This document shows, in pieces, positions 28,061 to 37,231 of a stretch of 64,000 nucleotides of DNA (position 1 is its first letter; every line of letters starts with the position of its first letter). The translations under genes and the position numbers were made by a program. Source of the DNA: Nitrobacter sp. NHB1. GTDB taxonomy: Bacteria; Pseudomonadota; Alphaproteobacteria; Rhizobiales; Xanthobacteraceae. Below the pieces are notes generated by a model, which worked only from the letters and a program-made list of their open reading frames with translations, did no database searches and was not told the DNA's origin. The stretch lies in contig NZ_JBAMDA010000003.1 in the NCBI RefSeq assembly GCF_036964665.1, positions 62,001 through 126,000 of the forward strand. Direction: 5' to 3'.

Positions 28061-28229
28061 ATTGGAAAACCGCTCGGACACTGCGCTGCTTTACCCGGAC
28101 ATCCAAATGGACGGCTTAGACCTTGCGCGAACCGTCCATGACCGATGGCCGGCCATCGAGATCATTTTGGTGTCCGGACAGGTGGAAATGTCTGAGCGCG
28201 AAAGACCCGCCAACAGTCGCTTCTATTAG
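28030..28229 (+). pseudogene. Response-regulator receiver fragment
   Basis: The frame ADEAFAILENRSDTALLYPD and IQMDGLDLARTVHDRWPAIE, IILVSG matches the middle of a stand-alone receiver (phospho-acceptor Asp in YPDIQMDG, Ser/Thr in LVSG). A TAG interrupts it just before KPF, the conserved lysine region. The N-terminus overlaps the ISL3 fragment. Confidence 0.65.
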
Positions 28230-28355
28230 AAGCCGTTTGCCATGAAGTAGATGCTGGAAGGATTGCAAGTGATCATTTCATCTCGATGAACGGCGCGCTT
28301 TAACTTCACAAATCGACCAAGGCCCGTCTCGAATAGATATCATGATGCAATTGCA

Positions 28356-28535
28356 ATGAGTGGCGATCGATCCAGACTCTTGAAGGTTGGAGAGTATGTC
28401 TATTGGGAAAGCCGCAAGACAGATCGGGGCAAGATCGACTTGAGCGCCGTCAAGATACGTTGGGACAATTGGCTCACGAATTCGATTTGCCAAAACGACA
28501 TGACCAACGTGGCATTGGCGCACGTAAAATCCTAA
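28356..28535 (+). CDS. Small hypothetical protein (59 aa)
   Basis: A 59-residue frame from ATG at 28356: LLKVGEYVYWESRKTDRGKI, then DLSAVKIRWDNWLTNSICQN, DMTNVAL. The spacing of VGxxVxW, DRG, V-I-WDN and HNDM-like elements suggests a small SH3-like beta barrel of a type I associate with Bradyrhizobium hypothetical proteins. No strong ribosome site is visible, so it could be a decaying gene. Confidence 0.45.
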   Translation: MSGDRSRLLKVGEYVYWESRKTDRGKIDLSAVKIRWDNWLTNSICQNDMTNVALAHVKS

Positions 28536-28594
28536 GCGTGGGTGTGAGCGGACTTACTTGGAGCTTATCACCGCGAAATCGAACGAGATCATTT

Positions 28595-28750
28595 ATGGCA
28601 ATTCCGACGATTGAAAAGCGAGAGGAATACGTCGGCTACGCCGAGCATTGCGTGAAGCTGGCAAGACAAACAAAAGATCCGGAATCCCGGCGCATTCTGC
28701 GAGAGATGGCCGCGGAATGGCTAAAACTGGTAGACAAGACCTACCACTAG
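28595..28750 (+). CDS. Small conserved-type hypothetical protein (51 aa)
   Basis: A 51-residue frame, MAIPTIEKREEYVGYAEHCV and LARQTKDPESRRILREMAAE WLKL. The YxxYAEHCxxLA...REMAAEWLKL pattern is common in small Rhizobiales proteins of unknown function, predicted as a two-helix hairpin. It stands alone before the region with a FixK-type site at 29035. Confidence 0.6.
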   Translation: MAIPTIEKREEYVGYAEHCVKLARQTKDPESRRILREMAAEWLKLVDKTYH

Positions 28751-29127
28751 CTGCGGCTTTGCTGATTGGCAGGGAGGCATTCGTGCAAGGCAGCCAACAG
28801 CGCGGCCGTAACGTGGTTTGGCGACGAGAAGCCCGGCAGCATTCGTCGTTTGCGAATCATTCGCGACAGGGACGCAAGCAGGAACGAACTGCAGAGGCGC
28901 AAAAACATGAATTCGATCGATCACGTGAGTATCCAACCTAACAGATCGTAGCTGACAATTCGCCGACATGGATCAGCGACCTGTCAGGCCCCTTGGAGCA
29001 GTGTCGCTCACGCCAGCCACAACTGCGGACTTGGTTGACACAAATCAACCGTCCGAGGGCTGAGCGAAATAACAATAACCGGAGAGAAACTAAGTCGGTG
29101 GTCGCCGGCACACATGGAACACTGACA
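28751..29127. other. Promoter region of the metal RND operon
   Basis: About 375 bases without a credible gene. The last part holds the FixK-type palindrome at 29035-29048; the first part shows nothing recognisable. Confidence 0.4.
29035..29048. promoter_or_regulatory. Candidate FixK/FNR box before metal RND operon
   Basis: TTGACACAAATCAA fits TTGA-N6-TCAA. Its centre is 86 bases upstream of the ATG at 29128. Confidence 0.65.
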
Positions 29128-30261
29128 ATGCACCACCGTCAGGCGAGCTCGTGTCTGCGCTCTTGGCACAGTTCGGCTCGAACCATTCTTGCATTGGCCT
29201 TTATCGGCCTGTCGTCGATATCCGTGGCCGAGGACGCGGTGAAACTCAGCCCGGAACAGGCAACGAGCCTCGGCGTTCGGGTCGTTCGTCCCGTTGCAAG
29301 CCCGACCGACAAGACCCTGCCCTATCCCGCCCAGATCGTGATCCCTACGCCGCAATTGTGGGTCGTGAGCAGCCCGGTAGCCGGCATGGTGACTAATCTT
29401 TCAGTGGCGCGGGGCGACCGCGTTATCGCTGGACAGCCGCTCGCCATTATGGAGAGCCCAAGCTTCGTCTCCCAGCAACGCGACTACCTGCAGGCTGTGG
29501 GGCAGGAAGTTCTGACCGCCCAACAGCTTACCCGCAATACCCAGCTGTTCAAGAGCAATGCGGTGCCGCAACGTGTTCTGGAGTCCAGCCAGACCGAAGG
29601 CCGGCTGGCCAGCATCGTGGTTGCGGAGCGGCGGCAGATGCTTCGGCTCAGCGGACTTTCCGACGACGCTATCTCAAAACTGACCAGCGAGGCTGCCATC
29701 AACGCGACCCTCACGGTTGCCGCCCCGCGGTCGGCGACCGTCGTGGACATCATGGTTTCTCCCGGTCAACGGGTGGAGCAAACGACTTCGCTGATCAAGC
29801 TCGCACAGCTATCTCCGCTATGGGTCGAGATCGCCGTACCTGCATCGAACATCCGCGCCATCCGTCCAGGCGCGAAGGTGGAAGTTGACGGCTATGCCAC
29901 GCCAGGCCAGGTCGTGCTGGTTTCCGAGACCGCCGATGCCGCTACCCAAACCGTGTTGGTCCGCGCAGAGGTGCCCAACACCGGCGAACTGCGGCCCGGG
30001 CAGACGGCCGAGGCGCGTATCGGCTTCGCGTCCTCGGCCGAAAGCGCCTGGGAGCTTCCCTACAGCGCACTGATCCGGCGCGGCGAGCAGGCGTCGGTGT
30101 TCGTGGCAACACCCGGCGGCTTCCGTCTCGTGCCGGTCACGCTGCTGGAGGAGGACCAGGACCATGTCGTGGTCTCCGGCGCGATCACAGACCAGGACGA
30201 AGTCGCCGTCGGCGGCATCTCCGCGTTGCGTGGAATCCTGCTCAAGCTTGGAGCCGGCTAG
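29128..30261 (+). CDS. RND efflux periplasmic adaptor (CusB/CzcB-like)
   Basis: A 377-residue membrane-fusion protein. The ATG at 29128 gives a signal peptide (RTILALAFIGLSSISVA). It has a lipoyl/hairpin/beta-barrel layout: VVSSPVAGMVTNLSVARGDR VIAGQ (first lipoyl half), a coiled-coil stretch around residues 110-170 (QQRDYLQAVGQEVLTAQQL), SATVVDIMVSPGQRV (second half) and SPLWVEIAVPASNIRAIRPG (barrel). It should link the RND pump to an outer-membrane channel, which is not encoded in the neighbourhood. It lies 2 bases before the pump gene and forms an operon with it and DUF3240, headed by a FixK-type box. Confidence 0.88.
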   Translation: MHHRQASSCLRSWHSSARTILALAFIGLSSISVAEDAVKLSPEQATSLGVRVVRPVASPTDKTLPYPAQIVIPTPQLWVVSSPVAGMVTNLSVARGDRVIAGQPLAIMESPSFVSQQRDYLQAVGQEVLTAQQLTRNTQLFKSNAVPQRVLESSQTEGRLASIVVAERRQMLRLSGLSDDAISKLTSEAAINATLTVAAPRSATVVDIMVSPGQRVEQTTSLIKLAQLSPLWVEIAVPASNIRAIRPGAKVEVDGYATPGQVVLVSETADAATQTVLVRAEVPNTGELRPGQTAEARIGFASSAESAWELPYSALIRRGEQASVFVATPGGFRLVPVTLLEEDQDHVVVSGAITDQDEVAVGGISALRGILLKLGAG

Positions 30262-30263
30262 TT

Positions 30264-33200
30264 ATGCTCGAGCGCCTTGTCGCATTTGCGCTTTCCCAGC
30301 GGCTGTTCGTCGCGCTTGGCGTTCTTCTTTTGATCGGCGCCGGAGTGGTGATGTTGCCGAGCCTGCCGATCGACGCGTTTCCGGATGTCTCGCCCGTCCA
30401 GGTCAAGGTCATCATGAAGGCGCCGGGCCTCACCCCGGAAGAGGTCGAACAGCGGATCACCGTGCCGATCGAACTTGAACTGCTCGGCTTGCCCAACAAG
30501 GAGATCCTTCGCTCCACCACAAAATACGCGCTCGCTGACATCACTGTCGATTTTGAGGACGGCACCGACATCTACTGGGCGCGCAACCAGGTCTCCGAAC
30601 GTCTATCCAACATCGCGCGCGACCTGCCGGAGGGCGTGAGCGGCGGGCTGGCTCCGATCACGAGCCCACTCGGTGAAATGTTCATGTTCACCATCGACAG
30701 TCCGGATCTGTCGCTTGCCGAGCGGCGCAGCCTACTTGATTGGGTAATTCGTCCCGCGCTGCGAACGGTGCCCGGCGTCGCCGACGTCAACTCGCTTGGC
30801 GGCTATGTCCGGGCTTTCGAGATCGTTCCGCTCAGCGATGCGCTTGCGGCCCACGGCATCTCCTATGACTTGTTTCGGCGTGCCATTGAGGCGAACAGCC
30901 GCAATGACGGCGCCGGACGTGTCAATCAGGGCGAAGACAGCGCTCTTGTGCTTATCGAGGGTAGCATTCGCACCATCAGCGACATCAGGCAAATCGTTGT
31001 CGACACCAAGGGTGGCGTTCCGATCCGGGTCAAGGACATTGCCCGCGTTCAGGTGGGCTCGCTGACCCGCTATGGTGCCGTCACCGCGGATGGTCACGGC
31101 GAAACGGTCGAAGGACTTGTCCTTGGGTTGCGGGGCGCCAATGCCCGCCAACTAATAAGCGACGTACGCGCACGCCTTGACGAGCTCAAGCCGTGGCTGC
31201 CCCAGGGCGTCACCATCACCGTGTTCTATGACCGCAGCCGGCTGGTCGATCGCGCCGTCGGAACCGTCATCCGAGCGCTTGGTGAGGCAACCCTCCTGGT
31301 CATTGTTTTGTTGCTCCTGTTTCTGGGCAATTGGCGAGCCTCGTTGGTGATCGCGCTGAGCCTGCCGCTCGCGATCGTCATCGCGCTGATCATCATGCGC
31401 ATGGTGGGCATGTCGGCCAACCTGATGAGTCTCGGCGGCCTTGCCATCGCAATCGGCATGCTGATCGACGCCATGGTGGTGGTCGTCGAGAACGTCGTTG
31501 GCAATCTCAGCAAGGAACCGCAGGGAAAGGCCGCGCCGCTCGTCCATATCATTTTCCGCTCGGTTTCTGAGGTGCTGCAGCCCGTCGCATCCGGGGTGCT
31601 CATCATCATGATCGTTTTCGTACCGCTGCTGACGCTACAGGGACTTGAGGGCAAGCTGTTTATCCCTGTCGCGCTCGCGATCATATTCGCGCTAGGCGCC
31701 TCGCTACTGTTGGCGCTCACGGTTATTCCCGTGGCGACCTCGTTTCTGCTCAAGAACGCTTCGCACCACGAGCCGTGGCTGATCCGCACCGCGTCGCGCC
31801 TGTATGCGCCTGCACTTAACTGGGCCCTGAACAATGAGCGTAAGGTGATTATCGCCGCGCTGGTTGCTCTGGCTGCTGCGGGCTACGCCTACACCCAGCT
31901 CGGCAAGACATTCATGCCGACCATGGATGAAGGCGATATTATCGTCAGCGTCGAGGCGCTGCCGTCCATCAATCTCGATGAGATGATTGCGATCAACACG
32001 AGGCTTCAGTCCGCGATCCTTGCGAAAGTGCCTGATGTGATAGGTATCGTGGCCCGGACCGGATCCGACGAACTCGGCCTGGACCCGATGGGACCCAACC
32101 AGACCGATACATTCCTAGTCCTGAAACCCGCGGGAGAGCGGAAGACGGCCGACAAACCAGCTCTGATTGAGGAGCTACGGCACGTGCTGGCCGATTTCCC
32201 GGGGCTGTCGCTCAGCTTTACGCAGCCGATCGACATGCGCGTGCAGGAGATGATCAGCGGCGTGCGCGGCGATGTCGCGGTGAAGATTTTCGGGTCTGAC
32301 ATCGCCAAGCTCAACGAGATTGCCAGCAGACTGTCAGCCATCCTGTCCAGCATCGACGGCGCCGAGGATGTCTACACCACGCTCAATGAGGGCGCGCAAT
32401 ATTACACGATTGTCGTGAACCGCATGGAGGCAGGACGTCTCGGCCTGACGGTGGACGCGATCTCCAACTCGCTGCGCACCCAAATCGAAGGCCGCACGAT
32501 CGGCACGGTGCTGGAAGAAGGACGCCGCACTCCGATCCTGGTCCGCGGCAGCAAGACCACGCGGGAGGCGCCCACCCTGCTGGCTAGCCTGCCATTGACG
32601 CTGCCCACCGGTCAGCACGTCGCGCTATCGCAGGTCGCCCGCATTCATCGCGTCGACGGTCCCGTCGTGGTCAACCGCGAGAACGGATACCGAATGAGCG
32701 TCGTACGCGCCAATGTGCGCGGCCGCGATATGGTCGGCTTCGTCGAGACCGCCCGCCAAAAGGTTGCGGCGGAGTTGCCATTGCCCCAAGGCTACCGGCT
32801 CACCTGGGGCGGCCAATTCGAAAATCAGCAACGCGCCGCCGCACGGCTCTCGATCGTGGTGCCGGTTGCAATCGGCCTCATCTTCGTGCTGCTGTTCACA
32901 ACGTTCGGCTCGATCCGCCAGGCGCTGTTGGTGCTGGCCAACATCCCGTTCGCGGTCATTGGCGGTGTCTTTGCGCTGGTCCTGACGGGCGAGTATCTCT
33001 CGGTTCCAGCCTCCGTCGGGTTCATCGCGCTGCTCGGCATTGCAGTCCTCAACGGCGTCGTGCTGGTGTCCTATTTCAACCAGCTCCGCGCCCATGGCAT
33101 GCCCGAGGGACGGATTGTCGTTGACGGCGCCAAGCGGAGGCTTCGACCCGTCTTGATGACGGCAAGCATTACCGCCCTGGGCCTCATCCCGCTGCTATTT

Positions 33201-33341
33201 GCCACCGGGCCGGGATCGGAAATTCAGCGCCCGTTGGCCATCGTGGTGATTGGTGGTCTTGTCTCGTCGACGGCTTTGACGCTGATCCTGCTGCCTATCC
33301 TCTATCGCCGGTTTGGCGGCGTCGCCAAGGAGCTCAAATGA
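30264..33341 (+). CDS. Heavy-metal efflux RND permease (CusA/CzcA family)
   Basis: A 1025-residue pump with 12 expected membrane helices and two large periplasmic loops. It starts MLERLVAFALSQRLFVALG and has the HME-type PIDAFPDVSPVQVKV entry. The proton-relay helix 4 reads AIGMLIDAMVVVVENVVGNL, which is neither the DFG-DGA-VEN of CzcA nor exactly the CusA pattern, so the exported metal is not assigned. The C-terminal half has GVRGDVAVKIFGSD and GLIPLLFATGPGSEIQRPLA. Proton-driven export of metal cations across the envelope is inferred from the family. The stop overlaps the next gene by 4 bases. Confidence 0.92.
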   Translation: MLERLVAFALSQRLFVALGVLLLIGAGVVMLPSLPIDAFPDVSPVQVKVIMKAPGLTPEEVEQRITVPIELELLGLPNKEILRSTTKYALADITVDFEDGTDIYWARNQVSERLSNIARDLPEGVSGGLAPITSPLGEMFMFTIDSPDLSLAERRSLLDWVIRPALRTVPGVADVNSLGGYVRAFEIVPLSDALAAHGISYDLFRRAIEANSRNDGAGRVNQGEDSALVLIEGSIRTISDIRQIVVDTKGGVPIRVKDIARVQVGSLTRYGAVTADGHGETVEGLVLGLRGANARQLISDVRARLDELKPWLPQGVTITVFYDRSRLVDRAVGTVIRALGEATLLVIVLLLLFLGNWRASLVIALSLPLAIVIALIIMRMVGMSANLMSLGGLAIAIGMLIDAMVVVVENVVGNLSKEPQGKAAPLVHIIFRSVSEVLQPVASGVLIIMIVFVPLLTLQGLEGKLFIPVALAIIFALGASLLLALTVIPVATSFLLKNASHHEPWLIRTASRLYAPALNWALNNERKVIIAALVALAAAGYAYTQLGKTFMPTMDEGDIIVSVEALPSINLDEMIAINTRLQSAILAKVPDVIGIVARTGSDELGLDPMGPNQTDTFLVLKPAGERKTADKPALIEELRHVLADFPGLSLSFTQPIDMRVQEMISGVRGDVAVKIFGSDIAKLNEIASRLSAILSSIDGAEDVYTTLNEGAQYYTIVVNRMEAGRLGLTVDAISNSLRTQIEGRTIGTVLEEGRRTPILVRGSKTTREAPTLLASLPLTLPTGQHVALSQVARIHRVDGPVVVNRENGYRMSVVRANVRGRDMVGFVETARQKVAAELPLPQGYRLTWGGQFENQQRAAARLSIVVPVAIGLIFVLLFTTFGSIRQALLVLANIPFAVIGGVFALVLTGEYLSVPASVGFIALLGIAVLNGVVLVSYFNQLRAHGMPEGRIVVDGAKRRLRPVLMTASITALGLIPLLFATGPGSEIQRPLAIVVIGGLVSSTALTLILLPILYRRFGGVAKELK

Positions 33342-33661
33342 GTGCCGAACTGGTCTGCCTCACGTTGATTGCCGCGCGATCGCTTCGCGATGAGTTGTTC
33401 GACTATCTCAATGAACAGCGCGATCTCGTTTCTGGCTTCACGGCCTCCGATGTCGCGGGACATGGCCCCGACGTTCGATTGCAGACATCGGCTGAACGGG
33501 TTAAGGGCCATGACGACGAGCTTATGGTGCGGACAATTCTTCGGGTTCAAGACGCGGCACAGTTGCTCGATCGTCTGAAAATGGACCTCGCTGGATCGAG
33601 GATAGTCTATTGGACCATGCCGGTTTCAAAATTTGGCGTGATCGGCATCCCGACGCGATAA
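33338..33661 (+). CDS. DUF3240 family protein
   Basis: A 107-residue soluble protein, MSAELVCLTLIAARSLRDEL FDYL at the start and SRIVYWTMPVSKFGVIGI at the end. DUF3240 proteins are small ferredoxin-like/PII-like proteins typically encoded right behind CzcA/CusA pumps. The ATGA overlap with the pump gene is strong evidence of a functional link, perhaps as a metal-sensing modulator (inference). Confidence 0.85.
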   Translation: MSAELVCLTLIAARSLRDELFDYLNEQRDLVSGFTASDVAGHGPDVRLQTSAERVKGHDDELMVRTILRVQDAAQLLDRLKMDLAGSRIVYWTMPVSKFGVIGIPTR

Positions 33662-33696
33662 ATCCGCGCCGATATCGAACTTCGCGCTCCTACGCC

Positions 33697-33924
33697 CTAT
33701 CTCAGGCGACGAGCGAGGTACCACCAGAGGCAAAGCGCTTCAGCACGGCGAAAATCCGTGTCGGCACCGACTTGGTCTCCGATTCTCATTATTCCGCGCT
33801 TACGGATCGCATCCGCATACTTCGGGTCAGCGTTAATGACTAAATCGAGGTCCGCGATCGCACGATCCAGCAGTCCCTCGTGACCAAAGGCTGCTGCGGC
33901 CCGAGCCAAATGCCGCAAGATCAT
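33697..33924 (-). pseudogene. Possible TPR-protein fragment
   Basis: A 75-codon frame with LLDRAIADLDLVINADPKYA DAIRKRG resembles one and a half tetratricopeptide repeats (D-x-A-I-x-D-x-x-x-x-I-x-x-x-P-x-Y-x-x-A). No start signal or complete domain is visible. The rest of the region to 34045 shows nothing recognisable. Confidence 0.4.
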
Positions 33925-34045
33925 CTTGCCCCTGTCGTAAATCTCAGCACGAACACTTCATGTGCTCGACCTGCTTGATTGTATTAACGACCTGCCGATC
34001 GTCTATACGGCTGCCCCTGCATGTTAGGCATGCCAGGTCGCTTCG

Positions 34046-34059
34046 TTGATGGAAATCAA
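34046..34059. promoter_or_regulatory. Candidate FixK/FNR box before cytochrome b gene
   Basis: TTGATGGAAATCAA, all fixed positions of TTGAT-N4-ATCAA are met. Its centre is 87 bases upstream of the ATG at 34140, and AAGGAG precedes that start. Confidence 0.75.
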
Positions 34060-34915
34060 CCTTTGGAAGACATTCTTGTGTAATTCTTGTGTGAGAGCCT
34101 ACTCGAACGCGACAAGCCGCAATAGTAAGGAGTGCCTCAATGTCCCGGACGCCCTCTGAGGAATATCGTGCCTACAATGTATGGGACGCCCCGACGCGGT
34201 GGTTCCACTGGATTAACGCACTCGCCGTGCTCGGCTTGATAAGCGTCGGAGTTATGCTGCTGAACGATGATGCGCTTGGACTTTCGGTCGGCGGCAAAGT
34301 CCAGCTCAAGCAGATCCACGTGGCGCTGGGTTACGTCATGGCATTGAATTTAATTTGGCGCTTTGTTTGGGCCTTTCTCGGCAACCGCTATGCGCGATGG
34401 CGTGCGATGTTGCCCTACGGGCCTGGCTACTGGGGCGCATTGCGCAGCTATGCCACTGCTTTCCTTTCCGGCGAGCCGCAACAATATGTTGGGCACAATC
34501 CGGCGGCGCGCATCGCAATCGTACTCATACTGTTTCTGCTCCTCCTTCAGATCGCTACCGGACTAATCCTGGCTGGAACTGACTTGTTCTGGCCGCCGTT
34601 CGGCAAATGGTTCGCGGGCTGGGTTGCTGCGCCCGGTTTGGATTCGGCGTTGGTTTCGCCACTGGCTTCGAATACGATGGACCAAGCTGCATATAAGGCA
34701 ATGCGCGCCTTCCGGTCCCCCATTGTGACGGTCCACTTATATGCGTTCTATGCGCTTGCGGCCGTCATCTTGACTCATCTCGTTGCGGTGATCGTTGCGC
34801 ATTTCGGTGATCGTGAGCGGCGATTTCACTCGATGGTGAGCGCTCGTTTCATTTGATCGTGAGCAGACATTTCAGGCGATCATGAGCAGCCGCTTTGGCC
34901 GACTTGGTGATTGGT

Positions 34916-35677
34916 TCAGGGGTTCGCGGCTTCGTCAAGCGTTCTGTTTCGCGCGTTCTGTTTTCGCATGCTTTCTCCGCTGAGTTGGAGGCGGTGGGCG
35001 TTGTGAACGAGGCGGTCCAGGATGGCGTCGCCCAATGTTGGGTCGCCGATGACGGCGTGCCATTGATCGACCGGGACCTGGCTGGTGACGACGGTGGAGG
35101 CGCGACCGTGGCGATCATCGAGGATCTCGAGAAGGTCGCGTCGCTCTGACGGGTTGAGCACCGACAGGCCCCAATCGTCGAGTACCAGCAGCTGCACGCG
35201 GCTGATGGTTTTGAGCAGGCGGCCATAGCGGCCGTCGCCGCGGGCCAGCGCGAGCGCCTCGAACAGGCGGGGCACGCGATGGTATTGGACCGATCGATTG
35301 TCGCGACAGGCCTTGTGGCCAAGTGCACAGGCAATCCAACTTTTGCCGAGCCCGGTTGCCCCGGTGATCAGCAGGTTCTGATGACGGGCGATCCAATCGC
35401 CGGCGATCAATTTGGCGAACACAGCGCGATCGATGCCGCGCGGCGTGCGCAGGTCGATATCTTCCACGCATGCGTTTTGCCGAAGGGCTGCGAATTTGAG
35501 GCGGGTGGTGAGACGTTTGGTGTCGCGCTCTGCGGCCTCGCGATCAACCAGCAAGCCGACGCGCTCCTCGAACGACAGCGCGTTGAGATCGGGTGATCGT
35601 CGTTGTTCCTCCATGGCCTTGGCCATGCCGGTCAAGCCGAGCGTGATCAGCCGTTCGTGGGTAGGATGTGTCAGCAT
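34916..35677 (-). CDS. istB: IS21 helper ATPase IstB
   Basis: A 253-residue AAA+ ATPase. Walker A is LLITGATGLGKSWIACALG near residues 103-121, Walker B is LLVLDDWGL and the sensor region is TSQVPVDQWH. It begins MLTHPTHERLITLGLTGMAK as in other IstB proteins. It assists target selection by IstA. Its start lies 15 bases after the istA stop. Confidence 0.94.
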   Translation of the reverse strand: MLTHPTHERLITLGLTGMAKAMEEQRRSPDLNALSFEERVGLLVDREAAERDTKRLTTRLKFAALRQNACVEDIDLRTPRGIDRAVFAKLIAGDWIARHQNLLITGATGLGKSWIACALGHKACRDNRSVQYHRVPRLFEALALARGDGRYGRLLKTISRVQLLVLDDWGLSVLNPSERRDLLEILDDRHGRASTVVTSQVPVDQWHAVIGDPTLGDAILDRLVHNAHRLQLSGESMRKQNARNRTLDEAANP

Positions 35678-35692
35678 AGGGATCTCCAGGGT

Positions 35693-37231
35693 TCAGTGGA
35701 AATAGTCCTGACCGCGGATGTTGCCGTGGCGCAGGGGGTGGTCGTCGGTTGCCTCGTCGAGGAATGCGCGATCCAGTCCGTTCTTGAGGATCGAACGGAT
35801 CGAGGCGACGGAATGCGCCTTGATCAGGATGCCGCGCCGGCAGGCGGCGTCGATGCGGGCATCGTCGTAGCTCCTGGTCAGCGCCAGGATGCCGAGGCAG
35901 GTGCGAAAGCCTTGTTCTGGATGCGGCCGGGCCGCGATGACGGCCTGGAAAAACGCCGCGGTCGATGGGCCGATCTTCTCGCCGGCGGCGATCAGCCCTC
36001 CCGGCGTCCACTTGCCGTAGCGGCGATGCGCGCTCGGCATGTGGTCGGCAATTGTGGTGTGGCCGCGCCGGTTCGGCGCACGCGGGTGGCTGGCAATCCT
36101 CTGGCCCTTGTGGAAGATCTCGACCGTCTTGTCGGTGATGCGAACATCGACGAGTTCACGGATCAGGCGATACGGCGTGGAATACCAATGGCCATCGACC
36201 TCGACGTGATAATCGGGGGCGACGCGGCAACGCTTCCAGCGCGCAAAGACATAGGGCTGCTCCGGCAACTCCCCCAGCTTGGGACGGTCGACCTCGGCAA
36301 ACAGTTCGGCACGGCTGGTGCCGAATCCGCGCATCTGCCGGGCGTTGAGCTCGACAACCAGGGTACGAATCGCAGCATTCAGCTCTGCCAGGGAAAAGAA
36401 CCGTTGATTGCGCAGGCGCGCCAAAATCCAGCGCTGTGCGATCTGGACGGCGACCTCGACCTTGGCCTTGTCCTTCGGTCGTCTCGGCCTCGCCGCAAGG
36501 ATCGCGGTGCCGTAATGACCGGCCATCTCGGCATAGGTTCGGTTGATCCCGGGATCGTAGCGATCGGGGTTGGTCACGGCGGCCTTGAGATTATCGCAGA
36601 CCACGAACTTCGGCACGCCGCCGAGATACCTGAACAGGTTGGTATGCACGCCGATCCAGTCGGACAGGCTCTCGCTTGGGCAAGCCTCGGCGTAGGTGTA
36701 GTTCGAGGCTCCCATCGCCGCGACGAACAGCTTCATGGCGTGCGCTTCGCCGGTGATCGGATCGACGACGTCGATGGTGTCGCCGGCAAAATCAACGAAC
36801 ACCTTCTCCCCGCCGATGTGGGTCTGGCGCATCGACGGGCGCACGCGGTTCTTCCAGGCCTCGAAGGTCGTGCAAAACCAGGTGTAGCCAAAGCCGTCCG
36901 GATTGGCGGCGCGATACTCTTCCCAGAGCAGCAGGCGCGTCACGCTGCGGCGGCGAAGCTCCTTCTCGACAAAAGCCCAGTCCGGTATCGGGCGCCGGTC
37001 GCTTTGCGACGCTGACGCCGGTGCCGGGAATAGCAACAGTTCCAAGCCATCGTCGTCCATTCCTTCCGGAAGTGGCCAGGCGAGCCCCGCCAGGCGCGCT
37101 CGCCGCACGTAGCCATGGACCACGCCATTACTCACCCCCAAGGTCCGCGCGATGACCCGCTCGGTCAACCCTTGGTGCCTCAAACGTAAAACTTCTCTGA
37201 TCCGGCGCATCGACAATCTCTCGGTAGGCAT
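35693..37231 (-). CDS. istA: IS21 transposase IstA
   Basis: A 512-residue transposase with an N-terminal helix-turn-helix (HQGLTERVIARTLGVSNGVV) and an rve/DDE core: D in EKVFVDFAGDTIDV, D in KFVVCDNLKAAV and E in RPKDKAKVEVAVQ. A C-terminal beta-barrel segment (VEVDGHWYSTPYRLI) is present. A short fragment of a related istA lies at 23980-24160. Confidence 0.94.
   Translation of the reverse strand: MPTERLSMRRIREVLRLRHQGLTERVIARTLGVSNGVVHGYVRRARLAGLAWPLPEGMDDDGLELLLFPAPASASQSDRRPIPDWAFVEKELRRRSVTRLLLWEEYRAANPDGFGYTWFCTTFEAWKNRVRPSMRQTHIGGEKVFVDFAGDTIDVVDPITGEAHAMKLFVAAMGASNYTYAEACPSESLSDWIGVHTNLFRYLGGVPKFVVCDNLKAAVTNPDRYDPGINRTYAEMAGHYGTAILAARPRRPKDKAKVEVAVQIAQRWILARLRNQRFFSLAELNAAIRTLVVELNARQMRGFGTSRAELFAEVDRPKLGELPEQPYVFARWKRCRVAPDYHVEVDGHWYSTPYRLIRELVDVRITDKTVEIFHKGQRIASHPRAPNRRGHTTIADHMPSAHRRYGKWTPGGLIAAGEKIGPSTAAFFQAVIAARPHPEQGFRTCLGILALTRSYDDARIDAACRRGILIKAHSVASIRSILKNGLDRAFLDEATDDHPLRHGNIRGQDYFH

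Noticed and set aside
35603-37015. 470-codon plus-strand frame opposite istA
   Set aside because: Antisense to a clear IstA transposase, no recognisable domain.
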